Source: Pedobacter sp. ok626
GTDB taxonomy: Bacteria; Bacteroidota; Bacteroidia; Sphingobacteriales; Sphingobacteriaceae
Assembly (NCBI RefSeq): GCF_900100435.1
Contig: NZ_FNEX01000005.1
Span: 124,001-188,000, forward strand
DNA: 64,000 bases
Direction of reading: 5' to 3'
Part shown: piece by piece, positions 1-10,400 of the stretch
Position numbering within the stretch: the stretch's first letter is position 1
How the letters are laid out: the number at the start of each line of letters is the position of its first letter
The notes under the pieces: generated by a model
What the model was told of the DNA's origin: nothing
Databases searched by the model: none
The model's input: the letters and a program-made list of their open reading frames with translations, nothing else
Position numbers and translations under genes: made by a program

Positions 1-72
1 AGAAAAGAAATAGGTGAAAAACAAGTAGGTAGAGAGGGCTGAACGCGTGAATTTTCATAACAATCAATTTAA

Positions 73-2745
73 TTAAAGTATGGGTTCTTGAAGCATCTCC
101 AAGATGCCTTCGTTTTCAATGATCATCATACCCTGCCTATCCTTAGTAATTCCATTTTTTAGGTTATAGGTATATTTCGGTCTGTTCCCTTCCAGTACAG
201 TTGGCAGGTAGGCGAATTGCAGATTACTTTTGCTGTTCCGCAAAGCTTCTCCTACCTCAATAATGTGGGTAGAAATAATGAAAAAGCAATTCCGGTAGTT
301 CGAGAAGGCTTCTGTAGCGGCCAGAGTAGCATCATAGGCGTCTTTAACATTAGTTCCTTTAAACAGTTCGTCAAAGAGCACGACAAGGTTTTTTCTTTGG
401 CCTACCTCTGTAGCTACCTTTTTTACCCGCAGAACTTCCGCATAGAAATGACTGTAGCCCATATTTAGGTCGTCGGCCACATTGATCGAAGAATATAGCC
501 CATCCATCACTGAAAACTGCATGTCTTTCGCTGCAACTGGAAAACCCATATGAGCCAGGTAAATGGCGATCCCAAAGGCCTTCATAAAGGTAGATTTACC
601 AGCCATATTCGCCCCTGTCAGAAATATCATGTTTTGATCTTGATGGAGCGACACTGGATTGGCAATCCCATTCAACAGGCTTGGGTGCCATAGTGCAGTG
701 CTGCGAAGTACGTTGATTTCCTTAGAAAGTGCCTCGGGATAGGCAAAACCTCTTTCTTTAGCGGTATTGGCGACAGCAAGATAAACATCCAAACGATAGA
801 TACTGTCCAGTACAAACACCATTTCCTTCCGCATGGTATGCCTTAGGAGATAGTCATATCGAATAATCTGACTGAAGGAAAGCTCATTTGTTTTTTTTTC
901 TGCCCTAAGCCAGACTAAGCGCTTGTCGCCAAATATAGCTAGCAGTTTATCCCTTTCTTCGTTATAAACCCAGGAAACCTCGATGTTAAGTCGTTGCAGG
1001 AAGTACTGGAACGCGTTCAAGACCGAGATACTGGCGAGCAGTCCTTCGTGGATGCCTTTGTAGGTATCGTCCCTAAGAAAGACATCTTGCAGCTTTTTTA
1101 ATGTGATGGAAGTTGTCGAGGCAAAGTAGTTTCCAGAGGTTCCTATCTCGAGATAATTTTCTGCCAGGGCAAAAGTCTCCTTTTTAAAGGGAAAGCTGAG
1201 TTGTTGTTGCTGGAAAAAACTAAAATGCTTGCTACGTGTATTGATTTTATTTGCATCTGTCAATGGATGTTGGAACATCTCTTGCAACAGCCGTTCTCCT
1301 CCCGAGGTTACTGTTTTGTTGAATAGGTTAAATATGGAATTGGATTTGTATTTTCCCAATAGGTTTAGATCTGTTAGACTTTGTTTATCCGCAATGAAAT
1401 TCTCTACAACTTCCTTTTTCGGATTGGCTGTTTTTTCTGCCAGCAAATCAAGGATGCCTTCGTTTTTGATGATAATCATCCCATGTCGATCGGCGCTAAT
1501 GCCCTGTTTTAGTTGATAGGTATATACTGGTTGGGTGCCGTTCATCAGTGTAGGTAGGTAGACAAAGTTGATATTGTCGCATTTTTCCCTGAGGGTATCT
1601 GCAGCCTCAATGATGTGGGTGGAAATTACAAATATGCTATCGCGCTTAGCCGCAAAAGCAGTGGTGAATGCAATTGTGGCCTCACATGCATCTTTTACAT
1701 TTGTTCCCCTGAAGAGTTCATCAAAAACGACGAACAATCGTTTGGTTTTGAGCGCTGCAGCTACTTTTTTAGCGCGCAATACTTCCGCGTAAAAATGGCT
1801 GGCGCCCATTCCAAGATCGTCGGGTAGGTTAATGGTCGTATATATCCCATCCAATACTGTAAATTCCATGCTGGAAGCTGCTACTGGAAAGCCCATATGC
1901 GCCAGGTATAGGGCTACGCTTAGCGATTTCATAAATGTTGATTTACCCGCCATGTTCGCACCCGTCAAAAAGACAACATTACTTTTCGGACTGATCTCAA
2001 TGGAATTAGGGACCGGATTTTTAACCTGTGGGTGATACAGTCCATCCACGCGGGTATAGTTTTCGGTATGTGCTTTAGGGAAAGTAAAACCTCGTTCTGA
2101 AGCCACTTTTGCCAGGGTAATGTAGATGTCCAGGTCGTAGAGGTAGTGCATCAATTTAAGTACGAGGTCTCGGTGCCTGAAACGGAATATGGCATCATAT
2201 TCAGCCAGTTCAGCGGTAGACCATTTAAGCTTTGATGATCGGTTTAGCACATCCTTAAATGCGGCTTCATTCAGTAAAAGGGCAATTTCACCCTTATCTG
2301 CATGATAAGGGTGACTGCTTTCTGGCTCGAGCGCATTGATAAATGCTTTTACCTGGGCAAATAGTTCCGAAAGTGCTATGATACCCTTATGGATCATGAG
2401 GGTGTTTGCATCGACTGCCACCAGATTGCTCAGTTTCGCTGTAATAGTCTGTTCTTGTGCGGAAAGTCGTGTGCGTTCATCCTTGCTGTTGAGATATGGT
2501 TCTATGAGATCGAAATCTGAACTGGAAAAAGGGAAGACCGTACCGTTCTTTGCAAAATACTGGACGATATTGATGCGCCTATTTATAGCATGTTCATCAG
2601 ATAAAGGGTACCGGAACATGTCTTCTAATAACATAGCCCCACCACGGGTAATGGTCCTGTTAAAAATTTGGTACACGGAATCACTCCCGTGCTTACCAAA
2701 AATATTCAGATCGTCCAGCGTTTGCTGGTCAGTTACAAATGCCAT
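73..2745 (-). CDS. Tandem MutS-like ATPase (two MutS core/ATPase units in one chain)
   Basis: About 890 residues holding two homologous halves. Each half begins with a TDQQTLDDLN / DKQSLTDLN-type segment, runs through a helical lever/core region, and ends in a full MutS-type ABC ATPase: Walker A TGANMAGKST near residues 261-270 and again near 710-720, a Walker B with DELF(R/K)GTN, and a following STHIIE histidine motif. Neither half has room for a mismatch-recognition domain I, and no C-terminal Smr nuclease as in MutS2 is seen. MutS ATPases normally work as dimers, so this looks like a covalent pseudo-dimer (inference). It is the last gene of the module 1 operon. I chose the ATG at 2745, four bases after the stop of the permease gene and preceded by an A-rich stretch; an ATG at 2787 would overlap that gene by 38 bp. 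Its role is unknown; ordinary mismatch repair is unlikely. Confidence 0.88.
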   Translation of the reverse strand: MAFVTDQQTLDDLNIFGKHGSDSVYQIFNRTITRGGAMLLEDMFRYPLSDEHAINRRINIVQYFAKNGTVFPFSSSDFDLIEPYLNSKDERTRLSAQEQTITAKLSNLVAVDANTLMIHKGIIALSELFAQVKAFINALEPESSHPYHADKGEIALLLNEAAFKDVLNRSSKLKWSTAELAEYDAIFRFRHRDLVLKLMHYLYDLDIYITLAKVASERGFTFPKAHTENYTRVDGLYHPQVKNPVPNSIEISPKSNVVFLTGANMAGKSTFMKSLSVALYLAHMGFPVAASSMEFTVLDGIYTTINLPDDLGMGASHFYAEVLRAKKVAAALKTKRLFVVFDELFRGTNVKDACEATIAFTTAFAAKRDSIFVISTHIIEAADTLREKCDNINFVYLPTLMNGTQPVYTYQLKQGISADRHGMIIIKNEGILDLLAEKTANPKKEVVENFIADKQSLTDLNLLGKYKSNSIFNLFNKTVTSGGERLLQEMFQHPLTDANKINTRSKHFSFFQQQQLSFPFKKETFALAENYLEIGTSGNYFASTTSITLKKLQDVFLRDDTYKGIHEGLLASISVLNAFQYFLQRLNIEVSWVYNEERDKLLAIFGDKRLVWLRAEKKTNELSFSQIIRYDYLLRHTMRKEMVFVLDSIYRLDVYLAVANTAKERGFAYPEALSKEINVLRSTALWHPSLLNGIANPVSLHQDQNMIFLTGANMAGKSTFMKAFGIAIYLAHMGFPVAAKDMQFSVMDGLYSSINVADDLNMGYSHFYAEVLRVKKVATEVGQRKNLVVLFDELFKGTNVKDAYDATLAATEAFSNYRNCFFIISTHIIEVGEALRNSKSNLQFAYLPTVLEGNRPKYTYNLKNGITKDRQGMMIIENEGILEMLQEPIL

Positions 2746-2749
2746 AAGT

Positions 2750-5050
2750 TTATTTTCTTTTTCGTCTGAGTAAAAGGATACTTCCACAGGCCAGCAGAAT
2801 ACCTGGGAGTACCCAAATAAAGATGATCCGCAAAGGCCTAACCTGTTCTTTGGTGACCAGGACCTTTATATCTATTGCAGGGGGCCTGTAGGTATTAATA
2901 GGAAATCTGCCATAATTTAACCAGCTGAATAGCCCAGTACTAAATACAAAATTGGCTGTCCGCATATTGAAACGTTGCGCTTCCGCATTGGACATGAAAT
3001 CTGCATCGCCTGATATGACAATACGTTGTTCTTTACCATTGATCTTACGGGTAAGGCCGACGATCAGTGGGAATGACTCCTGTCGGTCGCCTAAATGTGG
3101 TTCGAATTTAACTGCCGCAGAGTCGGTTACAAATTTGTTTCGCTTTAACCAGCTGGTTTTTGCATCGGTCATTAAGAACGGTTTGATGTGGTAAGTGCCA
3201 GAATCAGAATAAGAAAGTGCAGCGGCAAGAGGCATCGACACCACGGCACTGTCATGATGAGCATGTTCCAGTGGCGCATAGAGCGCGGCAGTGGCAGAAG
3301 TAAGGTATGGGGTCGCTAGTTCTGGTGCCAGATCCTTGCTTTGCTGTACAATTGCTCCTTCCATTAATTGCACATCAAACTGTTTCAGCAATGGGTTCAA
3401 CAGAGCTTGTTTACCCGGTTCGCCTGAAATGAACAAATTACCTCCACGATCGATGTATTGCTGGAGTTTGGAAAGTACTACAGGGCTCAATACCGTTTTT
3501 GGATCTGCAAGTACAAGGGCAGCAATGTCAGTCGGTATCGGTGTGTTTTCCAACGATATCGTATCTACATCAAATCCCTGGTTCAGCAAAGAGTTCCGGA
3601 AAGTTTTAAGGTTCGTGATTGCCCTGTATTCACGGTCGCCGATCTTGTAGATGTTACGTTCAAAATTCCCGGTAATAAAAAGAATCTTTGGCATTTTAGT
3701 CTGTAAAAGGCGCTTTAGTGCGGCCGATACTTCAGTTTCTGAAGGCCAATGTTCATTGTCCTGAAATACCCTTAAAAATGTAGTTCGATCCTTATATTTC
3801 AGCTGCATAGTATACCAGTTGGGTTCTTTGGAAAGATCAATTTTCTGGCGTATTTCCTCGGGACTAAGGAACTGGGAAAGTTTCATGTCACGGATATCCG
3901 CAACTTTCGCGGCTGCCTCCTTAAGCGTTTTACCGGGATAGCTTTTCATGAAGTCCCTGGATTGGTTCAGGGTATCGTAATACATCACGCTTTTTAGTGT
4001 CATGTTATTCTTGAATCGCATGTAGGGTTCCCAGGCCCTAATGTTTCTGTTGTAAGACTCAGGATTCCCATCATCTAGATAGTTTCCGAGTAGGTTTGCA
4101 TAACCAGTAATCTCCAGGGGCTCATCCCCCAGATCTTTGACAATCTGCTGTGTGCTTTTGGCCAGCGTATTGCTTTTATTGCGTGTCACATCTAAATAGG
4201 CGATTAGCTGCGGAATAGAACTGATATAACCGAGTAGCAGTGTAGAGACAATCACCATTGTATATCGTCCGAATTTGACCAAAGATGAACTGGATTCCAT
4301 TCCTGCTTTTAGCTTGTAAACGCTTAGACCGAGAAACAGATAGATGATTAGGCCAAAATAAATCAGGTCTTTGCTTGTGATTAGTCCCATGAGCATTTTA
4401 TCAGTGCGACCAGATACGGATAGGAAGTAAGTCAGGTCTCTGACAAAGGGAACACCTTCCCAAAGGCCACCTACATTATACAAGATCCCAATTGTCACAA
4501 AGGTACATACGGCAGCGACGATCTGATAATTCGTCAGGCAAGACATAAACAAGCCAATGGATGAATAGGCGCAGAGCAGCAAAAACAGTCCAAGCAGACC
4601 ACTCAAGAGCATCGGGGTATCAGGAGAGGATATGGTAAAGTAACTCGAAACCATGTAAAGTCCCACAATTGCAACCATAATGAAACTGAGGATCATCATA
4701 GACAAATATTTACCCAGTACAATATCCCGTAAATGAATCGGAGAGGAGTACAATAGTTTAATGGTTCCACTGCTGGTTTCGCGGCTGATGAGCCCCATGG
4801 TAAGCAAGGGCAGATAGAGATATAGGTTCCTCATGACTCCACCCAGCAAGCCGTTTCTTCCGAGGAATATTTCGCGGATCAGGCTGAACTGAAACTTGAA
4901 ACCACTCTCCTGTGAACGGCATAAAGAATCTAGTAATTTTATATAAGTAACACTGCACTGAACCATGAATATGATGATCAGAAACCAGGCAATAGGGGAG
5001 TAAAACAGGGTTTTCAATTCTGTTTTGGCAATTCTAAAAATTGTTTTCAT
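2750..5050 (-). CDS. GldF-GldG-like ABC permease fusion
   Basis: 766 residues. The N-terminal ~240 residues are an ABC-2 type permease with about six membrane segments and the ETSSGTIKLL-type cytoplasmic motif seen in GldF/NosY-like permeases. After another membrane helix near 265-285, the rest is a GldG-like extracytoplasmic region (GLTRKINGKEQRIVISGDAD-type core), closed by a single membrane helix near 740-760 and a basic tail RRKRK. In gliding Bacteroidota gldF and gldG are separate genes; here they are one chain. It lies 9 bp downstream of its probable ATPase and just upstream of the tandem MutS gene, so it likely forms a transporter with 5060-5989. Neither substrate nor direction can be read from the sequence, and nothing else points to gliding motility. 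Confidence 0.85.
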   Translation of the reverse strand: MKTIFRIAKTELKTLFYSPIAWFLIIIFMVQCSVTYIKLLDSLCRSQESGFKFQFSLIREIFLGRNGLLGGVMRNLYLYLPLLTMGLISRETSSGTIKLLYSSPIHLRDIVLGKYLSMMILSFIMVAIVGLYMVSSYFTISSPDTPMLLSGLLGLFLLLCAYSSIGLFMSCLTNYQIVAAVCTFVTIGILYNVGGLWEGVPFVRDLTYFLSVSGRTDKMLMGLITSKDLIYFGLIIYLFLGLSVYKLKAGMESSSSLVKFGRYTMVIVSTLLLGYISSIPQLIAYLDVTRNKSNTLAKSTQQIVKDLGDEPLEITGYANLLGNYLDDGNPESYNRNIRAWEPYMRFKNNMTLKSVMYYDTLNQSRDFMKSYPGKTLKEAAAKVADIRDMKLSQFLSPEEIRQKIDLSKEPNWYTMQLKYKDRTTFLRVFQDNEHWPSETEVSAALKRLLQTKMPKILFITGNFERNIYKIGDREYRAITNLKTFRNSLLNQGFDVDTISLENTPIPTDIAALVLADPKTVLSPVVLSKLQQYIDRGGNLFISGEPGKQALLNPLLKQFDVQLMEGAIVQQSKDLAPELATPYLTSATAALYAPLEHAHHDSAVVSMPLAAALSYSDSGTYHIKPFLMTDAKTSWLKRNKFVTDSAAVKFEPHLGDRQESFPLIVGLTRKINGKEQRIVISGDADFMSNAEAQRFNMRTANFVFSTGLFSWLNYGRFPINTYRPPAIDIKVLVTKEQVRPLRIIFIWVLPGILLACGSILLLRRKRK

Positions 5051-5059
5051 GAATTATTT

Positions 5060-5989
5060 TTATTGAGATGAATGCTGTGACAATTGCTTGAATATTTCTT
5101 CAACGGAGTTTTTCTCCAGGCTGATCTCTTTGAGGCGCCATCCTTGCTTTACACTTTCGATGACGACATCTTCAGTGATATCTGCATTCCCATTGAAATA
5201 CACCCGTATGGACCGGTCAGTGAGCAGTTCTGTCTTGATTACGCCTTGAATTTTTTCCAACTCCGCAGAAGCAGGCATATTGGCAAAATGGATTAGCATA
5301 CTGTGTGGTTCTACGTAGTTGTTAAAAGCATCCATGGTATCGGCAAAAACAATCCTTCCATTTTCAATCATTTTGATGTCCCGGCAAAGGAGTTGCACCT
5401 CAGAAAGGATGTGGGAAGAGAAGATCACGACCCTATCTTTCGCAATGTCTTTGATCAAGGATCTCACTTCTATAATCTGGTTAGGATCCAGGCCATTTGT
5501 TGGTTCATCAAGTACCAGAACATTGGGCTTATGTACAATCGCCTGGGCAATGCCTACCCGCTGGCGGTACCCACCTGAAAGGTTTTTAAGCAACCTGGTG
5601 CTGAAATGGTCTACACCACAACGTTCTTTGGCTTCTTTGACCGCGATCCTCATGGCATTTCCCGACATGTGTCTTAGTCCGGCACAGTAGCGCAGGTATT
5701 CGTCTACCGTAAGGTCCAGGTAAAGTGGCGGATTTTGTGGTAGAAAACCGATCTGCATTTTAGCCTGCTTGGGATTTTCTCTAAAATTTATCCCATTGAT
5801 GTAGACATTTCCTTCTGTCTGATTCAGGGAACCACAAAGAATATTCATTGTGGTAGATTTTCCTGCCCCATTGGAGCCCAATAAGCCCACAATGCCAACT
5901 TGGTTGATCTCCATGTTGATGTCACGGATAGCCCAGCTGCTGCTGTACTTGTGTGACAGATGTTCTAATTTTACTATACTTTGCTCCAT
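5060..5989 (-). CDS. ABC transporter ATP-binding protein (GldA-like)
   Basis: About 309 residues from the chosen ATG (MEQSIVKLEHL). Walker A GSNGAGKST lies near residue 40, the signature is LSGGYRQRVGIAQA, Walker B is VLVLDEPTNGLDPNQ, and the switch histidine is in FSSHILSEV. This is the DrrA/CcmA/GldA type of ATPase that partners ABC-2 permeases. A longer frame upstream to 6064 lacks homology-like character, so the internal ATG preceded by an A/T-rich stretch is preferred. It sits between susD and the GldFG-like fusion gene, in one leftward operon with both. It should energise that permease; the transported substrate is unknown. Confidence 0.92.
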   Translation of the reverse strand: MEQSIVKLEHLSHKYSSSWAIRDINMEINQVGIVGLLGSNGAGKSTTMNILCGSLNQTEGNVYINGINFRENPKQAKMQIGFLPQNPPLYLDLTVDEYLRYCAGLRHMSGNAMRIAVKEAKERCGVDHFSTRLLKNLSGGYRQRVGIAQAIVHKPNVLVLDEPTNGLDPNQIIEVRSLIKDIAKDRVVIFSSHILSEVQLLCRDIKMIENGRIVFADTMDAFNNYVEPHSMLIHFANMPASAELEKIQGVIKTELLTDRSIRVYFNGNADITEDVVIESVKQGWRLKEISLEKNSVEEIFKQLSQHSSQ

Positions 5990-6088
5990 ATTTTCATTTG
6001 TGTATTTGTTTATTTTTTGACATAGCAGATCAGCCTGTGCTGTTGCATTATTTTGCAGCAGCACAGGTAGAAATAATAGGGATGTACC

Positions 6089-7465
6089 TTATTCTGGGTT
6101 TTGTATCAGTTCAGGATTTTGTGAAACATTTAGTTGAGCAAATGGAAAAACAAATTTATTGCTACCAGGTGCTAAGGTGTAGGTTACATTGTCCAACACC
6201 CGAGTATAAGTTTGTGCAAAAAGTGCATCCTTATCCAATCGCCGCTGATCAAACCAACGCAGCCCAGAGCCGAAAAATTCGAGCCGCCTTTCGTTGATCA
6301 CCAGTCGCAGGGCATCGTCATCGTTTGTCGCCGTAAGCAAAGCGTAATCTGCAGTGCTAAACCTAAATTTTCTGAAGTCATTGAGGATCTTAAGTGCATC
6401 GTCCCGCTTTCCTGCCCTGGCCAGACATTCAGCTTTGATCAGCCAGGTTTCATTTACGGTCAGGCCGACAGCTGGATTATCTGGAGAGCCGTTAAATCTA
6501 TTAGGAGACCAAAATCCGTAGCCTGTAAAAACTGGATTGAAAGCAGTACCAGGTCTGACAAAAATCGCATACCTTAGGTCTTTTGTTCCCAGTAAACTGA
6601 GCAGGGATGCGCTTAATTGCGGGACATTCACTGTCTGACGGGATGTTTTGCGAAGCAACACCTGTTTATTGTTGTATTGAGAAGGATAACCGGTGGGCGA
6701 GGTGTTGTAGTCATAGAGCTCACTGGAAAGCAAGAGTGTGCTGTCTGCATATAACAAAGCATTGTTGAAATCACGCATAAACAGATATGCCTTTGAAAGT
6801 AAAGCATAGGCAGAGGCCTTATTCGGGCGGAAGTTAATATCCTGTTTGATCGGCAGCAATGGAATTGCTTGTTTGGTATCCACTATGATCTTGTTATAAA
6901 CAGTTTGCACAGAGGCCCTGGTCAGGTCTACAAAAAGCTTCGGTTCAAGGACCAAGGGTACAGCCGGATCTTGGGAAGCTGTTGCAGCATTATATTGCTT
7001 ACCATAAAGATTGGCCAACATAAAGTAACTAAAGGCCCTGTGGACCAGTGCTTCTCCAAGAATAACATCCTTCGCAGATTCTGTTCCATTCTTGCTATTC
7101 TTTACGTCCTTGATTACAGTATTGAAAGTGTATATCCCTTTGTAAATGGCATCCCAATCATTGTCTGATGTGGTGGCGCCTGTATAGAAGGGCTTCCCCC
7201 AGGTATAAATAGTCGTCCGGATAACATTACTTTTTATATCGTTCTGTAGTACAATATCGGTAAAATCGAGGTCATCACAGCTAAGAATAGGAGGCATGCC
7301 AAACGCAACCTGCAGCATATCGGTATAGTTCATGAGCATGCGGTAATCATCCGTATATTCAATCACCCGTTGTCCTTGAATAGGAACATTTTCTACATAT
7401 TTTCTACAAGCCAACAGGCTTAATGAGAAGAATAAGAAAAGACATTTTTTATTATAGAAACGCAT
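6089..7465 (-). CDS. SusD/RagB-type outer-membrane lipoprotein (module 1)
   Basis: 458 residues with a signal peptide ending in the lipobox LSLLAC (Cys about residue 20). SusD-like TPR-type helical features follow: the ALVHRAFSYFMLANLYGKQY segment after residue 135, and a C-terminal NERRLEFFGSGLRWFDQRRL segment typical of the family. It should sit on the cell surface as the lid of the SusC channel encoded 18 bp upstream. At about 460 residues it is short for the family, and its partner SusC has a TGYQ rather than a GYGT plug motif. Ligand unknown. Confidence 0.93.
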   Translation of the reverse strand: MRFYNKKCLFLFFSLSLLACRKYVENVPIQGQRVIEYTDDYRMLMNYTDMLQVAFGMPPILSCDDLDFTDIVLQNDIKSNVIRTTIYTWGKPFYTGATTSDNDWDAIYKGIYTFNTVIKDVKNSKNGTESAKDVILGEALVHRAFSYFMLANLYGKQYNAATASQDPAVPLVLEPKLFVDLTRASVQTVYNKIIVDTKQAIPLLPIKQDINFRPNKASAYALLSKAYLFMRDFNNALLYADSTLLLSSELYDYNTSPTGYPSQYNNKQVLLRKTSRQTVNVPQLSASLLSLLGTKDLRYAIFVRPGTAFNPVFTGYGFWSPNRFNGSPDNPAVGLTVNETWLIKAECLARAGKRDDALKILNDFRKFRFSTADYALLTATNDDDALRLVINERRLEFFGSGLRWFDQRRLDKDALFAQTYTRVLDNVTYTLAPGSNKFVFPFAQLNVSQNPELIQNPE

Positions 7466-7483
7466 AATTCGATTATTTAAGGG

Positions 7484-10400
7484 TTAGAAATTCAAGCCTG
7501 TTCTGAAAGAAAAACTAGGCACTGGAGCCAGTTGATAATTGTTCCCAGTAGTATAGAGATAGTCGGGATCCATCTTTTCCTTGTTGGCAGCCCATACCAT
7601 ACCCAGGTTACGGGCTACAGCAGAAAAATTAAGCCCTCTAACCCCAATTTTTGCCAGTAGTTTGGTTGGCACACTATAAGTCAACATAATTTGCTGCAGT
7701 TTAACATTGCTTCGGCTTCTGATGAGGTAGTTGGATTCATTGTAGCGAAGAACGCTTTGGTTGTAACTAGTATTGGCACCAAATACCAATCCTGGAACAT
7801 TTGTAAATGCCTCATCTCCTGGCTGTCTCCATCTTTGATCCAGATCACCTGACCGACCAACATTGGTCGTATTACTAAAACCAATGGAAACTATGGAAGG
7901 TTTACGAAACACGCCACCTAGTGCATACATAAACTGAACATTCAGTTCCCATTGCTTGTATTGAAAACTGTTTGAAAAACTACCGTACCATGGTGAGGTA
8001 GTCCGACCAGAATATTCGCGGATGTCTTGAAATGGAAATTCCATAACAGAATAGGTTTTACCCGCTATTTTAGGGTCTTTAATCACGGACTGCCCAGTCT
8101 GATCTAATCCTCCCCATACATATGAAAATAAGTAGTCGCTTGGGTAGCCACTATACAAATTTTCAGGCGAGAAGGAAATTGTTGGCACATCAAAGCGAAC
8201 ATCCTTGATGACATTGGTATTGTAGGACACATTCAGCGTTGTACTCAATCTAAAATCTTGATTTTTTAGCGAGACTACACTAAGTCCGATATCTACCCCT
8301 TTTCCATCTAAGATTGCCGTATTGAATAGTGTGTTGTTATAACCATAGGCACCATTAATGGGCATATTCCAAATGATATCTGTGGATTTCTTCTGATAGT
8401 ATTCAACTGAACCAGATACACGGTTGTTGAACAAAGAGAAGTCAAGGCCGTAGTTGATCATGCGTGTGGTTTCCCAACCCAGGTTATCTACGGCAGGCGT
8501 AGCAATTAATCCATAAGGATAGCCCGTATAAAAGTCATTGCCCAGCAGGTTGATCACAGCCACAGGCGCATAACCTTGAGGTGCATTTCCACTAAAGCCA
8601 TAAGTAGCCCTCATAGAAAGCTGGTTCAACCAGGTTATACCTTTTAAGAATTCTTCATTTTTAGCATTCCATTTCAAACCGGCAGACCAAAGTGGCTTAG
8701 CTCTATCGCGACGATCCACACCTAATAGGTTATAATCATCAAAACGCCCACTTGCCGAAACGGTATACCTATTGTCGAAGGTGTATGAACCATTGGCATA
8801 ATAAGACAAAGAACGAGTGGTTTTTTCTACAACCAGTCTGGACGTCGCGCCGATGGTCTGGCTATTACCACGCATGTCTAGATAGGCTGCGCCAGGATTA
8901 ACAGAGCGGAAGGCGTTGATAGATTTATCTGCACCATAGCGGAGTTCACCGCTTTCCCTGCTAAATTGCTCCCTGATTTCGTTACCCAGTACTACATTTA
9001 GCTGGTGTTTTCCATTCCAGTTTTTATCTACATTCAGCTGTCCGCGAAGACTATATGTTCTGCCTAAGGAGTTGTTTAAATCTAATCTACCGCCCTGGGG
9101 CACCCCGTAGACTTTAGATCCAGCGGAGTTAATGCTGGTGCCATTGTTGACCAGCATACGGGCTTCATAGCTCCCCGGTTCCCAGTAGATTTCCCGGTCT
9201 GAAAAAGAGCGTCCCAGGTTACCCGAAACATTCAAATTCAACCATGGAGTAATTTTACCGTTAGCAGCAAGGTTTAAGTTGAGATTGTTATTGTTATTAT
9301 AGGTGTTGGAGTAGTTCAGCTCATCCACAGGAGAATAACTAAAAGGAAGGTAACCTTTGCTTTCAAGGTTTCGTGCCTTCTGTGGTGTAGCCGCCAGATC
9401 ATAATATATATTGTTACCATTTGCATCTTGCAGCATATCATACGGACGTAAGCCACCTAAATTGATCCCCATTGCACGTACCGCAGCTCCATTGATTTTG
9501 TCGCGGGTATTGCCAAATGTAAGGTCGGAGCTTAGTGTAACACGTCCGTTCAATAAGTTTGAAACATTACTTGCTTTTAGCGAATAGCCTTTGTTGGTAT
9601 TACTTTTATAAGCTCTGTCCTCGTCATAGAAATATCCGGATATGAAATGAGAACTGTTGGGCCCGCCGCCTGAAACTGAGAGGTTGTACTGCCGTGTTGT
9701 AGGGGATTGCAATAACAGTTTCGATACCTGATCGCTATTGTCATTGGCGCCAAGTGCAGCGAGTTGCTGGTCGCGCTGATCCACAGTGATCGCTCCGCGC
9801 TTCGCAGCGAAGACGATGGCCTGGGCCTGACTGTTATTTTCAGGGAAAAATGTAGATGTACTTAAAACGGGATCTGACAATATTCCTTTGTCAATCAGTT
9901 CTTTTTCCAGCGAGATGTAATCGGGCATGGACATCAATTTGCCATAATTGGCCTTTGGTCTTTTACTTGTACCCAGGGTAGCAGAGAAATTAACAACGGT
10001 CTTACTGTTTCTCGTACCTTTTTTTGTGGTGATCACAATCACTCCATTGGCTGCCTGGATACCCCAGATGGAAGCTGCGGCAGCATCCTTCAAAAATGTG
10101 ACCTGTTCAATATCATCTGGATTGAGGAAATCGAAGGCGCCGTTCGTAATGGACTGTTGAGAAGGAAATCCGTCTATAACCAATAGAGGGTCGGTACTTA
10201 CTTTCGTATAACTGCTCACCAGGGTAGAAATCCCCCTTATGTTAACGGTTGCGTTTCGACTTTTGCCAGCCACGGTTTTCGTCGAAATATTGACACCTGG
10301 AACCAATCCCTGTAAGCGTTCCAGTACGCTCACCACCGGATACTTGTTGATTTCTTCTGGAGGAACAATGCCGAAGGAACCTGTGGCGCGCTCTTTAGGT

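Noticed and set aside
73..2745. Reading this gene as a housekeeping DNA mismatch repair mutS
   Set aside because: There is no room for mismatch-binding domain I in either half, the ATPase unit is doubled, and the gene belongs to a transport operon.
2336..2773. Long plus-strand frame opposite the tandem MutS gene
   Set aside because: It is the shadow of a well-supported gene on the other strand, with no recognisable domain. The same holds for the other frames lying opposite or within the SusC, SusD and FecR genes.
2745..2787. Upstream ATG at 2787 for the tandem MutS gene
   Set aside because: It would overlap the permease gene by 38 bp; the ATG at 2745 follows the stop directly and begins at the segment that is repeated at the start of the second half.
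5990..6064. Longer start for the ABC ATPase gene
   Set aside because: The extra residues do not resemble the family N-terminus, while the internal ATG at 5989 gives a normal-length protein.
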